64,000 nt of DNA, taken from assembly GCF_014651055.1 (NCBI RefSeq), contig NZ_BMWD01000005.1:204716-268715 (forward strand), in the 5' to 3' direction. The notes beneath the pieces are model-generated. The model had not been told where the DNA came from, did not search any database, and saw nothing but the letters and a program-made list of their open reading frames with translations. Position numbers and translations under genes: made by a program. Source of the stretch: Streptomyces fructofermentans (GTDB lineage Bacteria > Actinomycetota > Actinomycetes > Streptomycetales > Streptomycetaceae). Shown here one piece after another: positions 17,648 through 26,974 of this stretch (position 1 is its first letter; each line of letters opens with the position of its first letter).

Positions 17648-18670
17648 ATGACCCCTTCCCGACCTGCCCGCCCGGCGGTCCTCAGCCAGAACCAGTACGG
17701 CAAGGCGGAGAACCGCGTCGTCAGGATCACGCGGGACGGCACCACGCACCACATCAAGGACCTGAACGTCTCCGTGGCGCTGAGCGGCGCCATGGACGAG
17801 GTCCACTACTCGGGCTCCAACGCGAACGTCCTGCCCACGGACACCACCAAGAACACGGTGTACGCCTTCGCCAAGAAGCACGGCATCGAGTCCGCCGAGC
17901 AGTTCGGCATCCACCTGGCCCGGCACTTCGTCACCTCGCAGGAGCCGATCCGGACGGCCCGTGTCCGCATCGAGGAGTACGCCTGGGAGCGCATCGCGGA
18001 CCCCGGCGCGGACTCCGGCGCCGACACCGCGTCCACCGGCGGCGGTTCACCGTCCGCCGACACCGCGTCCACCGGCGGCGGTTCACCGTCCGCCGACACC
18101 GCGGGGGGCCGGCACTCCTTCGTCCGCAGGGGCCAGGAGACCCGCGTCACGCAGATCACCTACGACGGCTCGTCCTGGGAGGTCGTCTCCGGCCTCAAGG
18201 ACCTCGTCGTGATGAACACGACCAACTCGGAGTTCTGGGGCTACGTCAAGGACGAGTACACGACGCTCAAGGAGGCGTACGACCGCGTCCTGGCCACCGA
18301 GGTGTCCGGCCGCTGGCGCTTCAACTGGACCGGCGACGACCAGCCGATGCCCGACTGGGAGGAGTCCTACCGGCGGGTGCGCGAACACATGCTCCGGGCC
18401 TTCGCCGAGACGTACTCGCTCTCGCTCCAGCAGACCCTCTACCAGATGGGCGCGCGGATCATCGACCACCGCGAGGAGATCGACGAGGTCCGCTTCTCCC
18501 TGCCGAACAAGCACCACTTCCTCGTCGACCTGGAGCCGTTCGGCCTCAAGAACGACACCCCCGAGGGAGCCGTGTACTTCGCCGCCGACCGCCCGTACGG
18601 ACTGATCGAGGCCACGATCCTGCGGGACGGGTCCGAGGCCCGCATCCCGGTGGACCTCACCAACCTGTAG
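17648..18670 (+). CDS. Urate oxidase (uricase)
   Basis: 340-aa cofactor-free oxidase converting urate to 5-hydroxyisourate. Recognisable T-fold motifs are LPTDTTKNTVYAFAKKHGI (62-80), FVTSQEPIRTARVRIEEYAWERI (94-116) and YQMGARIIDHREEIDEVRFSLPNKHHF near the C-terminus. It is about 30 residues longer than usual because of a Ala/Ser/Thr/Gly insert (about 119-155) containing a perfectly duplicated 12-residue unit, ADTASTGGGSPS. The insert falls after the ERI strand, probably in a surface loop, so activity need not be lost. Third gene of the urate operon. Confidence 0.95.
   Translation: MTPSRPARPAVLSQNQYGKAENRVVRITRDGTTHHIKDLNVSVALSGAMDEVHYSGSNANVLPTDTTKNTVYAFAKKHGIESAEQFGIHLARHFVTSQEPIRTARVRIEEYAWERIADPGADSGADTASTGGGSPSADTASTGGGSPSADTAGGRHSFVRRGQETRVTQITYDGSSWEVVSGLKDLVVMNTTNSEFWGYVKDEYTTLKEAYDRVLATEVSGRWRFNWTGDDQPMPDWEESYRRVREHMLRAFAETYSLSLQQTLYQMGARIIDHREEIDEVRFSLPNKHHFLVDLEPFGLKNDTPEGAVYFAADRPYGLIEATILRDGSEARIPVDLTNL
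18020..18104 (+). repeat. 36-bp in-frame tandem duplication inside uricase
   Basis: Two perfect 36-bp copies (18020-18055 and 18056-18091) plus a 13-bp partial third copy. The perfect identity indicates a recent slippage event. Being a multiple of three, it preserves the reading frame. Confidence 0.95.
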
Positions 18671-18813
18671 GACCGCTCCGCCCCCGACGCGTGCGCCGGC
18701 GTCGAGTTCCGGGGGAGAGCGGGGGCATCTGCGCACCGACAGCACCGCGGACCCGGTCGTCACCCCGCTCGACCCCCGGGCCCGTCCACCAATGGGAAGA
18801 ACGAGGAACCGCC

Positions 18814-20190
18814 GTGGCAGCCGAGCGCATCGTCATCGAGAACTGCGCCATCGCGACCGTGGACCCGCACGACACCGAATACGCCTCGGGGCACGTCGTC
18901 CTGGCCGGGAACGTCATCGAGTCACTGGGCGAGGGCGCCGCCCCCGGGAACCTGGAGAACGTGGTCCGGCGCATCGACGCCACCGGCCATCTCGTCACTC
19001 CCGGCCTGGTCAACACCCACCACCACTTCTACCAGTGGATCACCCGCGGCCTGGCCACGGACCACAACCTCTTCGACTGGCTCGTCGCCCTGTACCCGAC
19101 CTGGGCGCGCATCGACGAGCGCATGACCTACGCGGCGGCCCAGGGCTCCATCGGCATGATGGCCCGCGGCGGCGTCACCACCGCCATGGACCACCACTAC
19201 GTGTTCCCCAGGGGCTCCGGCGACCTGTCGGGCTCGATCATCCGCGCCGCGCGCGAGACGGGCGTGCGCTTCACCCTCGCCCGGGGCTCCATGGACCGCA
19301 GCGAGAAGGACGGCGGGCTGCCCCCGGACTTCGCCGTCGAGACACTCGAAGGCGCCCTCGCCGCCACCGAGGCGACCGTGGACGAGCACCACGACGCGTC
19401 GTTCGGAGCCATGACCCAGGTGGCCGTGGCCCCCTGCTCGCCCTTCTCCGTGTCGACCGAACTCCTCAAGCAGGGCGCCGAGTTGGCCCGCCGCAAAGGT
19501 GTACGGCTGCATACGCACGGCTCGGAGACCGTGGAGGAGGAGAAGTTCTGCAAGGAACTGTTCGGCATGGGCCCCACCGACTACTTCGAGTCGACAGGCT
19601 GGCTCGGCGAGGACGTGTGGATGGCGCACTGCGTCCACATGGACGACTCCGACATCGCCGCCTTCGCGCGGACCGGGACGGGTGTCGCCCACTGCCCGTC
19701 CTCCAACGCCCGTCTGGCGGCCGGGATCGCCCGCGTCCCCGACATGCTCGCCGCCGGCGTCCCGGTCGGCCTCGGCGTCGACGGCACCGCCTCGAACGAG
19801 TCGGGCGAACTGCACACGGAGCTGCGCAACGCCCTGCTCATCAACCGCCTCGGCGCCCACCGGGAAGCCGCGCTGACCGCCCGTCAGGCACTGCGGCTCG
19901 GCACGCAGGGCGGTGCCCGCGTACTGGGCAGGGCCGCCGAGATCGGCTCGCTCGAACCGGGCAAGCTGGCCGACCTCGTGCTGTGGAGGATGGACACCCT
20001 GGCGCACGCGTCGATCGCCGACCCCGTCACCGCCCTGGTCCTCGGCGCGGCCGCCCCCGTCACGGCCTCCTTCGTGAACGGCGTGCAGATCGTCGGGAAC
20101 GGCAGGCTGCTGCACGTCGACGAGGACGCCGTCGCCCGGTCCACACGCGACGAGGCCCGGCGCCTGGCACGCATCGCCGCGCAGGACTGA
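18814..20190 (+). CDS. Amidohydrolase, 8-oxoguanine/guanine deaminase-like
   Basis: 458-aa metal-dependent deaminase of the TrzF/AtzB-like amidohydrolase group. Metal ligands are H69 and H71 in NTHHHFYQW, H235 in LHTHGSE, H272 in AHCVHM and D323 in GVDGTAS. NTHHH-F/L-YQ followed by TRGL resembles 8-oxoguanine deaminases as I know them. That would feed urate straight into the preceding uricase; guanine deaminase (giving xanthine) is the alternative. GTG 18814 has GAGGAA five bases upstream. It lies 143 bp downstream of uricase with no clear terminator, so cotranscription is likely. Confidence 0.88.
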   Translation: MAAERIVIENCAIATVDPHDTEYASGHVVLAGNVIESLGEGAAPGNLENVVRRIDATGHLVTPGLVNTHHHFYQWITRGLATDHNLFDWLVALYPTWARIDERMTYAAAQGSIGMMARGGVTTAMDHHYVFPRGSGDLSGSIIRAARETGVRFTLARGSMDRSEKDGGLPPDFAVETLEGALAATEATVDEHHDASFGAMTQVAVAPCSPFSVSTELLKQGAELARRKGVRLHTHGSETVEEEKFCKELFGMGPTDYFESTGWLGEDVWMAHCVHMDDSDIAAFARTGTGVAHCPSSNARLAAGIARVPDMLAAGVPVGLGVDGTASNESGELHTELRNALLINRLGAHREAALTARQALRLGTQGGARVLGRAAEIGSLEPGKLADLVLWRMDTLAHASIADPVTALVLGAAAPVTASFVNGVQIVGNGRLLHVDEDAVARSTRDEARRLARIAAQD

Positions 20191-20429
20191 ACCGGCGCTG
20201 CAGCCACCGGAACTCCGGCCGAGGGGGACGGACCCCGGCCGGTGGCCGTGGACCCGAGCGGGGTCCGCGGCGGCCGCCCCCGGGGTGCGCGCACCGATGT
20301 GCCCGCGCCCCGGGACGGTCACCCCGCCACGCCTCCCCGTGACGGGCATCGTCCCGGTCCCGCACGACCGAGCCCCACCTCCCTGACACCCACGTCACCG
20401 CAGACGTGCCACCGACCGGAGGAGCCGCC

Positions 20430-21896
20430 GTGGCCGACCAGACCACGCCCAGCAGCACGGACGTACACCCGACCGGCACCACCCGGCATCCGGTCGACGA
20501 GAGACTGCCCGCCCTCAGGACGGCGACCAGCGGTCTGCAGCACGTGGCCGCCATGTACGCGGGTGTGGTCGCCCCGCCGCTGATAGTCGGCGCCGCCGTG
20601 GGCCTGTCCCCGGCCGACCTGACCTTCCTCACCGGCGCCTGCCTGTTCACCGCCGGCCTCGCCACCTTCCTGCAGACCCTCGGCGTATGGCGGATCGGCG
20701 CACGGCTGCCGTTCGTCAACGGCGTCACCTTCGCCGGGGTCGCCCCGATGATCGCGATCGTCGACTCCACGGAGGACAAGCACGACGCGCTGCCCGTCAT
20801 CTTCGGAGCGGTGATCGTGGCGGGCGCGCTCGGCTTCCTGGCCGCACCCTTCTTCAGCAAGGCGGTGCGCTTCTTCCCGCCCGTCGTCACCGGCACCGTG
20901 ATCACCCTCATCGGCATCTCGCTGATGCCGGTCGCCTTCGGCTGGGCACAGGGGCCGGATCCCACGGCCGGCGACTTCGGCTCGACGACCAACCTGGGCC
21001 TCGCGGGCGCGACGCTGGTCATCGTGCTGCTCCTGCGCCGCTTCACCCGCGGATTCGTCAAGCAGATCGCCGTCCTGCTCGGTCTGGTCGCGGGGACACT
21101 CGTCGCCGTCCCCCTCGGCGCCGCCGACTTCGCCCCGGTGGCGGACGCCGCCGTCGTCGGCTTCCCCACCCCGTTCCATTTCGGCGCCCCGCAGTTCCAG
21201 CTCGCCGCCATCGTCTCGCTGTGCGTGGTGATGGTCGTCTCGATGACGGAGTCGACCGCGGACATGCTGGCGCTGGGCGAGATCGTCGACCGGCCGGCCG
21301 ACGAGCGGACCATCGCCGCGGGCCTGCGCGCCGACGCCCTCGGCTCCGCCCTCAGCCCGCTCTTCAACGGGTTCATGTGCAGTGCCTTCGCCCAGAACAT
21401 CGGCCTGGTCGCGATGACCCGCGTCCGCAGCCGGTACGTCGTCGCGGCCGGCGGAGGCTTCCTGGTCCTGATGGGGCTGTGCCCCATGGCCGCGTCGCTC
21501 ATCGCCGTGGTGCCGCGCCCCGTGCTCGGCGGCGCGGGCGTGGTCCTCTTCGGCTCGGTGGCCGCGAGCGGCATCCGGACGCTGGTCGGGGCCGGACTCG
21601 ACCGGGACAACAACGTCCTGATCGTGGCGGTCTCACTGGCCGTCGGCATCGTCCCGATCACGGCGCCGGAGTTCTACCACGCGTTCCCGGAGACCGCGAG
21701 GATCATCCTGGACTCCGGAATCTCCACGGGATGCCTCGCCGCCGTGGCCCTCAACCTCGTCTTCAACCACATCGGCCAGGGACAGGACGCGGACGACGTG
21801 ACCCACCCCATGGAGCCGGGCGAGCGGATCGCGGGCCCCCGTGAGGACACCGCCCCCGGCGCCGTACCGGGGCAGTCGGCGGCGACGGCGCGCTGA
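20430..21896 (+). CDS. NCS2 purine permease (xanthine/uracil family)
   Basis: 488-aa inner-membrane symporter with 12-14 predicted helices. The NCS2 hallmarks are QH in TM1 (ATSGLQHVAAMYAGVVAPPL), SMTESTADMLALGE in TM8, and the signature FAQNIGLVAMTRVRSR. GTG 20430 follows GGAGGAG at 5 bp. Placed at the end of the urate-degradation genes, it most likely imports xanthine or urate; substrate choice cannot be read from sequence alone. It ends in a long bidirectional terminator shared with the chitosanase gene. Confidence 0.92.
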   Translation: MADQTTPSSTDVHPTGTTRHPVDERLPALRTATSGLQHVAAMYAGVVAPPLIVGAAVGLSPADLTFLTGACLFTAGLATFLQTLGVWRIGARLPFVNGVTFAGVAPMIAIVDSTEDKHDALPVIFGAVIVAGALGFLAAPFFSKAVRFFPPVVTGTVITLIGISLMPVAFGWAQGPDPTAGDFGSTTNLGLAGATLVIVLLLRRFTRGFVKQIAVLLGLVAGTLVAVPLGAADFAPVADAAVVGFPTPFHFGAPQFQLAAIVSLCVVMVVSMTESTADMLALGEIVDRPADERTIAAGLRADALGSALSPLFNGFMCSAFAQNIGLVAMTRVRSRYVVAAGGGFLVLMGLCPMAASLIAVVPRPVLGGAGVVLFGSVAASGIRTLVGAGLDRDNNVLIVAVSLAVGIVPITAPEFYHAFPETARIILDSGISTGCLAAVALNLVFNHIGQGQDADDVTHPMEPGERIAGPREDTAPGAVPGQSAATAR

Positions 21897-21927
21897 GGTC
21901 CGGGGCCCGAGGGCGGCCGACGGCCGG

Positions 21928-22014
21928 GACTCCGGCGGTACGGGAGCCCGCCGACCGACTCCGGCGGTACGGGGGCCCGCCGACCGACTCCGGCGGTACG
22001 GGACTCCGGGATTT
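21928..22014. repeat. 29-bp tandem repeat, three copies
   Basis: GACTCCGGCGGTACGGG recurs at 21928, 21957 and 21986 with intervening GCCCGCCGACC. Non-coding spacer between permease and chitosanase. Confidence 0.85.
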
Positions 22015-22147
22015 CGGGCCTACGCGCCCCCGGGCCCAGGGGCAAGGGCTCTCGTGAGCCCGCGGTCCGGGGCACGCCCCCCCGGGTGACGGATCGGGGT
22101 GACGGATCGGGGCCTGGGACACGGGACACGGGACTCCGGTCCGTCCC

Positions 22148-22186
22148 GCACGGTCACCCCGCCGGACTCCGGCGGGGTGACCGTGC
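22148..22186. terminator. 19-bp perfect bidirectional terminator
   Basis: GCACGGTCACCCCGCCGGA and its exact complement are separated by a single base. The hairpin lies between the converging permease and chitosanase genes. Between 21897 and 22212 only this hairpin, the 29-bp repeat and short GTGACGGATCGGG duplications were seen. Confidence 0.85.
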
Positions 22187-22212
22187 CGCCCGCGAGGGGG
22201 CGGCGGCGGGGC

Positions 22213-23028
22213 TCAGCCGATGTGGAAGCTGTCCCCGTACACCTGCCAGTCCAGGGGCGGATCCAGATTCAGGTTCCGGTTCCTGAGGAAGACGCGCTGG
22301 GCGGTGTCCACCCGGCTGGTGTCCTCGTGGGCCGCCTCCTGCTTCATCGCCCACACCCGGGCGTCGAGGAACGCGTGCAGGTACGTCACCTCGTCGCCGC
22401 CCTGGGCGGGCGGCCTGGCCCGGCCGAGGGCCCGCCGGCGGATGCTGCCGAAGCTCGCGCTGTCGCCGCCGTCGCCGTGCATGACGATGGCGTCGTAGTA
22501 CGCGAACTGCCCGAGCACACCGACTCCGTCCGCCTTGGCCTGCCGGACGGCAGGGTTGAAGTAGACGCGGTCCCGCTCGTCGTCCTGGGCCTGCCGGAAC
22601 GCGCCGTCCTGGGCCGCCCGGCGCCAGGCGTCCGGATATCCGGGGTCGAGGCCCTCGTGGGAGTCGGTCCCGTCGACGCGGCGCAGCGCGGGCAGGTAGC
22701 CGGACAGCGCGTTGCCGGGACGGCGGCGCGTGTACAGCTCGACGAGGTCCAGCATGTCGCCCGTGCCTGAGCAGAATCCGATGATCCCCGCGGTGTAGCC
22801 GCGGCCGTCGCCGATGTCCTCGATGTACTTGTACTGCGCCTTCCAGTCCAGCGAGGAGTTCTCCGCGCTGGACACCAGCTTCATGGCGATCTCCTTCTTC
22901 GCCGGGTCGTCGAGGCCGGCGGGCGCGGCGCTCGCGGACCGGGCGGCGACGAGCGGGCCGGCCACCAGGGCCGCTCCGGCCACGGCGAGGAACGTACGCC
23001 GGGACGAGGTGATGTGGGGGGTGTGCAC
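22213..23028 (-). CDS. Secreted chitosanase, GH46
   Basis: 271-aa endo-chitosanase. A Tat signal peptide (SSRRTFLAVAGAALVAG, ending ASAAPAG) directs folded export, as described for Streptomyces CsnA. Catalytic acid E56 lies in SSAENSSLDW and base D74 in EDIGDGRGYT, spaced 18 residues as in the N174 enzyme (E22/D40). GFCSGTGDMLDLVELY follows. GTG 23028 has GGAGG four bases upstream. Regulated most likely by a ROK-family CsnR repressor at the palindrome 40 bp upstream. Monocistronic. Confidence 0.96.
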   Translation of the reverse strand: MHTPHITSSRRTFLAVAGAALVAGPLVAARSASAAPAGLDDPAKKEIAMKLVSSAENSSLDWKAQYKYIEDIGDGRGYTAGIIGFCSGTGDMLDLVELYTRRRPGNALSGYLPALRRVDGTDSHEGLDPGYPDAWRRAAQDGAFRQAQDDERDRVYFNPAVRQAKADGVGVLGQFAYYDAIVMHGDGGDSASFGSIRRRALGRARPPAQGGDEVTYLHAFLDARVWAMKQEAAHEDTSRVDTAQRVFLRNRNLNLDPPLDWQVYGDSFHIG

Positions 23029-23068
23029 GGGACCTCCAGTGGGGGTGGGAGTCTTCGATCCGTACTGT

Positions 23069-23083
23069 TAGGAAAGTTTCCTA
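23069..23083 (-). promoter_or_regulatory. CsnR-like operator of the chitosanase gene
   Basis: Perfect palindrome TAGGAAA-G-TTTCCTA, 41 bp upstream of the start codon. As I recall, the CsnR box of Streptomyces chitosanase genes has the same AGGAAA/TTTCCT arms. No csnR gene is in this window. Confidence 0.75.
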
Positions 23084-23259
23084 CCAGAGATTCCGAGTGA
23101 CGTATACCCGTCAAGGGGAAAGTGGTGCGGGGTGTCGGACCGCCCCCTCGGCCCGTGCGTGGGGGACCGGGGCCCCACACGGCCGGGGCAGGCGCGGGCG
23201 GCGCGGGGCTCCGGCGAGTGGGGTGGGGGAGGCCTCCCGCGGGTGGGCCCGGCGGACGC

Positions 23260-24057
23260 TCAGATCCGGGTGAGCGCCTGACAGGGCCCGGCGTCCGGGA
23301 GGCGCCCGTTGAAGTACGACGTGGGCGGCACACCCATGAGCGTGCGGAAGTCGGCGGTCATGTGGGACTGGTCGTAGTACCCGGTGGAGGCCGCGAGTCC
23401 CGCCCAGGAGCCCTCCGCGGCATGGGCGAGCACGTGCCGCACCCGGTCGATGCGGGCGAAGTGCTTCGGCGAGACGCCCACGCCCTCGGCGAACAGATTG
23501 CGCAACTGCCGCTCACTGACGGCGAGTCGGCGTGCCAGGTCGTGTATCGGGGCCGGAGTGCGGCCGGCCGTGGTCGACAGCGCCTCGACGGCGGCCCGCA
23601 GCACCTCGCGGCGGCCCTGGTCCGTACGGGCCGGAAGCCGCTCCGGCAGCACCTCGGCCAGGTGGCCCACGACCTCGGCGGGCTTCAACCCCTTGAGCTC
23701 CTGGGCGAGTTGACGGGCCGACGCGTCGGGCAAGGTCCCGAGGCGCACGATCCGTCCGACGAGTTCGAGCGCGGGCACGCCGAGCAGAGGGCGTGCCGTG
23801 CCCGGGCCGAGCCGGACCTGCACGCACGATACGACCCGCTCGCTCGCGTGGTACGAGGCGCGGGTGCGGGGCCCGACGACCAGGGCATCGCTCGTGCCGT
23901 CGCCCTCCACCCGGACGACCAGCTTCGTCGCCGCGTCCGGGAGACGGGTGAACGGCTCGCGGGCCGACCCGTCCGACGAACCGGCCTCTATCCCGGCGAC
24001 CCAGGACCGCAGGGACTCGGGGGTGGCCAGGGCCTGTTCGGGAAGAGGGCTCGTCAC
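23260..24057 (-). CDS. AraC-family transcriptional regulator
   Basis: 265-aa regulator with a cupin-like N-terminal half (residues 20-110) and a C-terminal double HTH: IHDLARRLAVSERQLRNLF, then WAGLAASTGYYDQSHMTADF, ending GVPPTSYF. Divergent from the NAD(P)-binding oxidoreductase at 24153 with under 100 bp between them. This arrangement usually means the regulator controls that gene. GTG start without clear Shine-Dalgarno site. Confidence 0.92.
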   Translation of the reverse strand: MTSPLPEQALATPESLRSWVAGIEAGSSDGSAREPFTRLPDAATKLVVRVEGDGTSDALVVGPRTRASYHASERVVSCVQVRLGPGTARPLLGVPALELVGRIVRLGTLPDASARQLAQELKGLKPAEVVGHLAEVLPERLPARTDQGRREVLRAAVEALSTTAGRTPAPIHDLARRLAVSERQLRNLFAEGVGVSPKHFARIDRVRHVLAHAAEGSWAGLAASTGYYDQSHMTADFRTLMGVPPTSYFNGRLPDAGPCQALTRI

Positions 24058-24152
24058 CCGACCACGGTAGACGCGCCGGTCGGTCGCGGGGCCCGCCGAA
24101 CCGTGCCGGAATCTCCTAGAGCCCCGGGCGGCCCACGGGCACGGTGGTTCCC

Positions 24153-25013
24153 ATGATCCTGGTCACCGGTGCCACGGGCACCATCGGCAGTGGAGTCGTC
24201 CGCCTGCTCGCGGAGCGCGGCGGGAAGGTCCGCGCCCTCACCCGCGACCCGTCCCGGATGAGGGCGCCGGAGGGGGCGGCGGTGGAGGTGGCGCGAGGGG
24301 ACTACCTCGACCTCGCGTCCGTGGACGCGGCCCTCGGCGGAGTCGAGGCGGTCTTCCTGGTCGGCGTGCTCGGCCCCGACGACGCCGAGCGGGACCGCGC
24401 CCTGGTCGCGCGGGCCCTGGCCGCGGGTGTGGGCCGCATCGTGAAGCTGTCCGCGATCGGGACCGGCGAGTCCGGGCTCGGGAGGGTCGGCACCTGGCAC
24501 CTCCCGGGTGAGCGGGCGGTCCGGGACAGCGGTGTGCAGTGGACCGTCCTGCGTCCCTCGTCCTTCGCGTCGAACACCCTGAGCTGGGCCGGGGCCGTCC
24601 GCGCGGGCGAACCGGTACCGAACATGACCGGCGACGGCCGCCAGGGTGTGGTCGATCCGCGCGACGTGTCCGCGGTCGCCGCCGAAGCACTGCTCTCGGC
24701 GCGGCACGCGGGCCGGACGTACACGCTCACGGGACCGGAGACGCTCAGCGTCCCCGACCAGGCCGCGGTCCTCGCCGAGGTGCTCGGCCGACCGGTCGGC
24801 ACCGAGGACCTCGCACCGGACAGGGCGCGGACCCGGATGTCCGAGTGGGGCATGGACGCGGAGTACGTGGAGGGGGTGAGCGCGGGCAACGCGTTCGTCC
24901 GCCGGGGCGGCAACGACGTCGTGACGGAGGAGGTGCGGCAGGTGCTCGGCCGGGCGCCGCGCAGCTACCGGGAGTGGGCGCGGGACCATCGCGAGGCCTT
25001 CGCGGACGGGTGA
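24153..25013 (+). CDS. NmrA-like NAD(P)-binding oxidoreductase
   Basis: 286-aa short-chain-like protein. The N-terminal dinucleotide motif VTGATGTIGSGVVRLL is followed by LTRDPSRM and IVKLSAIGTGE, as in the NmrA/QOR2 group (quinone reductase or regulatory NADP sensors). ATG 24153 is preferred over GTG 24144 because GGTGG then falls 5 bp upstream. Partner of the divergent AraC gene. Substrate unknown. Confidence 0.88.
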   Translation: MILVTGATGTIGSGVVRLLAERGGKVRALTRDPSRMRAPEGAAVEVARGDYLDLASVDAALGGVEAVFLVGVLGPDDAERDRALVARALAAGVGRIVKLSAIGTGESGLGRVGTWHLPGERAVRDSGVQWTVLRPSSFASNTLSWAGAVRAGEPVPNMTGDGRQGVVDPRDVSAVAAEALLSARHAGRTYTLTGPETLSVPDQAAVLAEVLGRPVGTEDLAPDRARTRMSEWGMDAEYVEGVSAGNAFVRRGGNDVVTEEVRQVLGRAPRSYREWARDHREAFADG

Positions 25014-25445
25014 CCGGGGGCGAGCCCGGTTGACCCGGGTCACCCCAGGGGACGCCGGACGACGCCGGGGGAGGGCGTCCGGGTCGGGTCGGGGCGGGTC
25101 GGGGCGGGTCGGCTGTGTCGACGCGGGTCGGGTCGGCCCGGCCGGGTGGCGACGGGTGGGCGGCCAGGTCGAGCCGGGCCGGAGCGGGTGGCGATGGGGG
25201 TTGGACCGTCTCGGGCCAGGTCGGGCCAGGGAGTGTACGGCGGCCCGTGCCCTCGTCCCAATGACCCGGCAGGCACCCCGAATGCCCCGGCACGCGCCCC
25301 GACTTCACGGTCGGCTCTCACGGTCCGGTCTCGGTCGCCCCCATGGGTCGGCCGCGCGGTCGGGCCGGCGCCCTGCCCGCGCGGCTCCACCGCGCGGCCC
25401 CGGGCCGCCGGTGCGACGGCCGTACCGCGCGCTCCGGCGACCGTG
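25014..25445. other. 432-bp gene-free stretch with GGGTCGGGGC-type repeats
   Basis: Downstream of the converging NmrA-like and MFS genes. 25080-25140 is a run of about 10-bp GGGTCGGGGC/GGGTCGG units. The rest (25140-25445) shows no coding frame or clear terminator that I can defend. Confidence 0.6.
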
Positions 25446-26948
25446 TCAGGCGCGTGTCCCGGCGCGGTCCTGCGCGGACTCCCCGTCCGTGCCCGGCCCG
25501 GCCGGTGCGGCGGGCCCGGGACGGAGGGCCGGCACCGCGAGCAGCAGGGCCGCCGCGGCGATCCCGGTACCGACGGTGAACGCCAGGCGGTATCCGTCGG
25601 TGGTCGCCGGGACGAGTCGCACGCCCGCGGCCAGCAGGCCGTCCGTACGGTCGGCGGCGAGGGTGGTGAGCACGGCCAGTCCCAGCGAACCGCCCACGAC
25701 CTGCGTCGTGTTGAAGAGACCGGAGGCCAGCCCGGCGTCCTCCTCGCGGGCCCCCGACATGGCGAGCCCGGTCACCGCGGGCATCGCCGCCGCGAACCCC
25801 GCGGAGAGCAGCAGCATCGCGGGCAGCACGTCCACGGCGTAGGACCCGTCGGCAGGCAGGCGGCTCAGCAGCGCCATACCCGCTGTGATCAGCGAGAGCC
25901 CGGCGAGCAGGACGCGGTGGGCGCCGAAGCGTCCGATCGTCCGCGCGGACAGCCCCAGCATCAGCACCCCGATGAGCACGGGTGCGGGGAGGAAGGCCGT
26001 ACCGGTCAGCAACTCACCGAAACCCAGTACCCGTTGGATGTAGAGCGCGCCGATGTACTGGAAGCCGAACATGGCCGCGACCATCAGCATCTGCACTGCG
26101 TTGGCGCCGGTGAGCAGGCGGGAGTGGAGCAACCCGGGCCGGATCAGCGGGCGTTCGGCCCGGGTCTGCCGCAGGGCGAACGCGGCGAACAGGGTGACCG
26201 GGGCCGCGGCCAGCACGAGGGTGGACCCGGCGGAGCGTTCCCCCGCGCCGACGATCGTGTACACCGTCAGCATCAGCGCGCCGGTGACCAGCGCGGACCC
26301 CGGATAGTCGGCGCCGGCGCGCAGTCCCGCTCCCCGGTCGGGCTCGATGACGCGCAGGGCCGAGATCCAGGCCACCGCGCCGATCGGCACGTTGATGAGG
26401 AAGATCCAGTGCCATCCCAGGGCCTGGGTGAGGGCGCCGCCGAGGAACGTGCCGAGCGCACCGCCCGCCGCGCCGACCGCGCTGAACACCGCGATGGCCC
26501 GGGCGAGTTCACGCGGCTCGGGGAAGAGGCGGACCAGCATGCCAAGCACCACCGCCGACGTCATCGCGCCGCCCACCCCCTGGAGCGCCCGCGCCGCGAC
26601 GAGGGCGCCCTGGCCGGTGGCGACCCCGCAGAGGGCGGACGCCACGGTGAACACGACGAGCCCGGAGGTGAACATCCGCCTGCGGCCGACCAGGTCGCCC
26701 AGTCGCCCCGCGAGCAGCAGCAGTCCTCCGAAGGGGATCAGGTACGCGTTGACGACCCACGCGAGCCCCGGGCCCGAGAAGCCGAGGTCGTTCTGGATCG
26801 CGGGCATCGCCACGGTCACGATGTTGCCGTCGAGGATCGTCATCAGCGCTCCGGCGCACAGGACGACGAGGGACGCCCGACGGGAGTGCGTTCGCTCCGC
26901 GGTCCGCTCCGAGGGTGTCCCGCTCCGGGGTGGGATCCTTGACGACAT
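25446..26948 (-). CDS. MFS drug-efflux transporter (EmrB/DHA2, 14-TM type)
   Basis: 500-aa proton antiporter. Motif A is GRLGDLVGRRRMF and motif D1 is LDGNIVTVAMPAIQNDLGF near TM1, both typical of DHA2 exporters; ALQGVGGAMTSA in TM4 fits motif B. About 14 hydrophobic segments. ATG 26948 has GGAGG eight bases upstream. Divergent from an HxlR regulator 100 bp away, presumably its repressor or activator. Substrate unknown. Confidence 0.93.
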   Translation of the reverse strand: MSSRIPPRSGTPSERTAERTHSRRASLVVLCAGALMTILDGNIVTVAMPAIQNDLGFSGPGLAWVVNAYLIPFGGLLLLAGRLGDLVGRRRMFTSGLVVFTVASALCGVATGQGALVAARALQGVGGAMTSAVVLGMLVRLFPEPRELARAIAVFSAVGAAGGALGTFLGGALTQALGWHWIFLINVPIGAVAWISALRVIEPDRGAGLRAGADYPGSALVTGALMLTVYTIVGAGERSAGSTLVLAAAPVTLFAAFALRQTRAERPLIRPGLLHSRLLTGANAVQMLMVAAMFGFQYIGALYIQRVLGFGELLTGTAFLPAPVLIGVLMLGLSARTIGRFGAHRVLLAGLSLITAGMALLSRLPADGSYAVDVLPAMLLLSAGFAAAMPAVTGLAMSGAREEDAGLASGLFNTTQVVGGSLGLAVLTTLAADRTDGLLAAGVRLVPATTDGYRLAFTVGTGIAAAALLLAVPALRPGPAAPAGPGTDGESAQDRAGTRA

Positions 26949-26974
26949 GGCCACAGCCTCCACAACACTGCTGG

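Noticed and set aside
17356-18813. A single 944-residue protein spanning uricase and the deaminase
   Set aside because: The frame runs antisense-like through uricase; real starts with ribosome sites exist for each gene and the motifs fit separate proteins.
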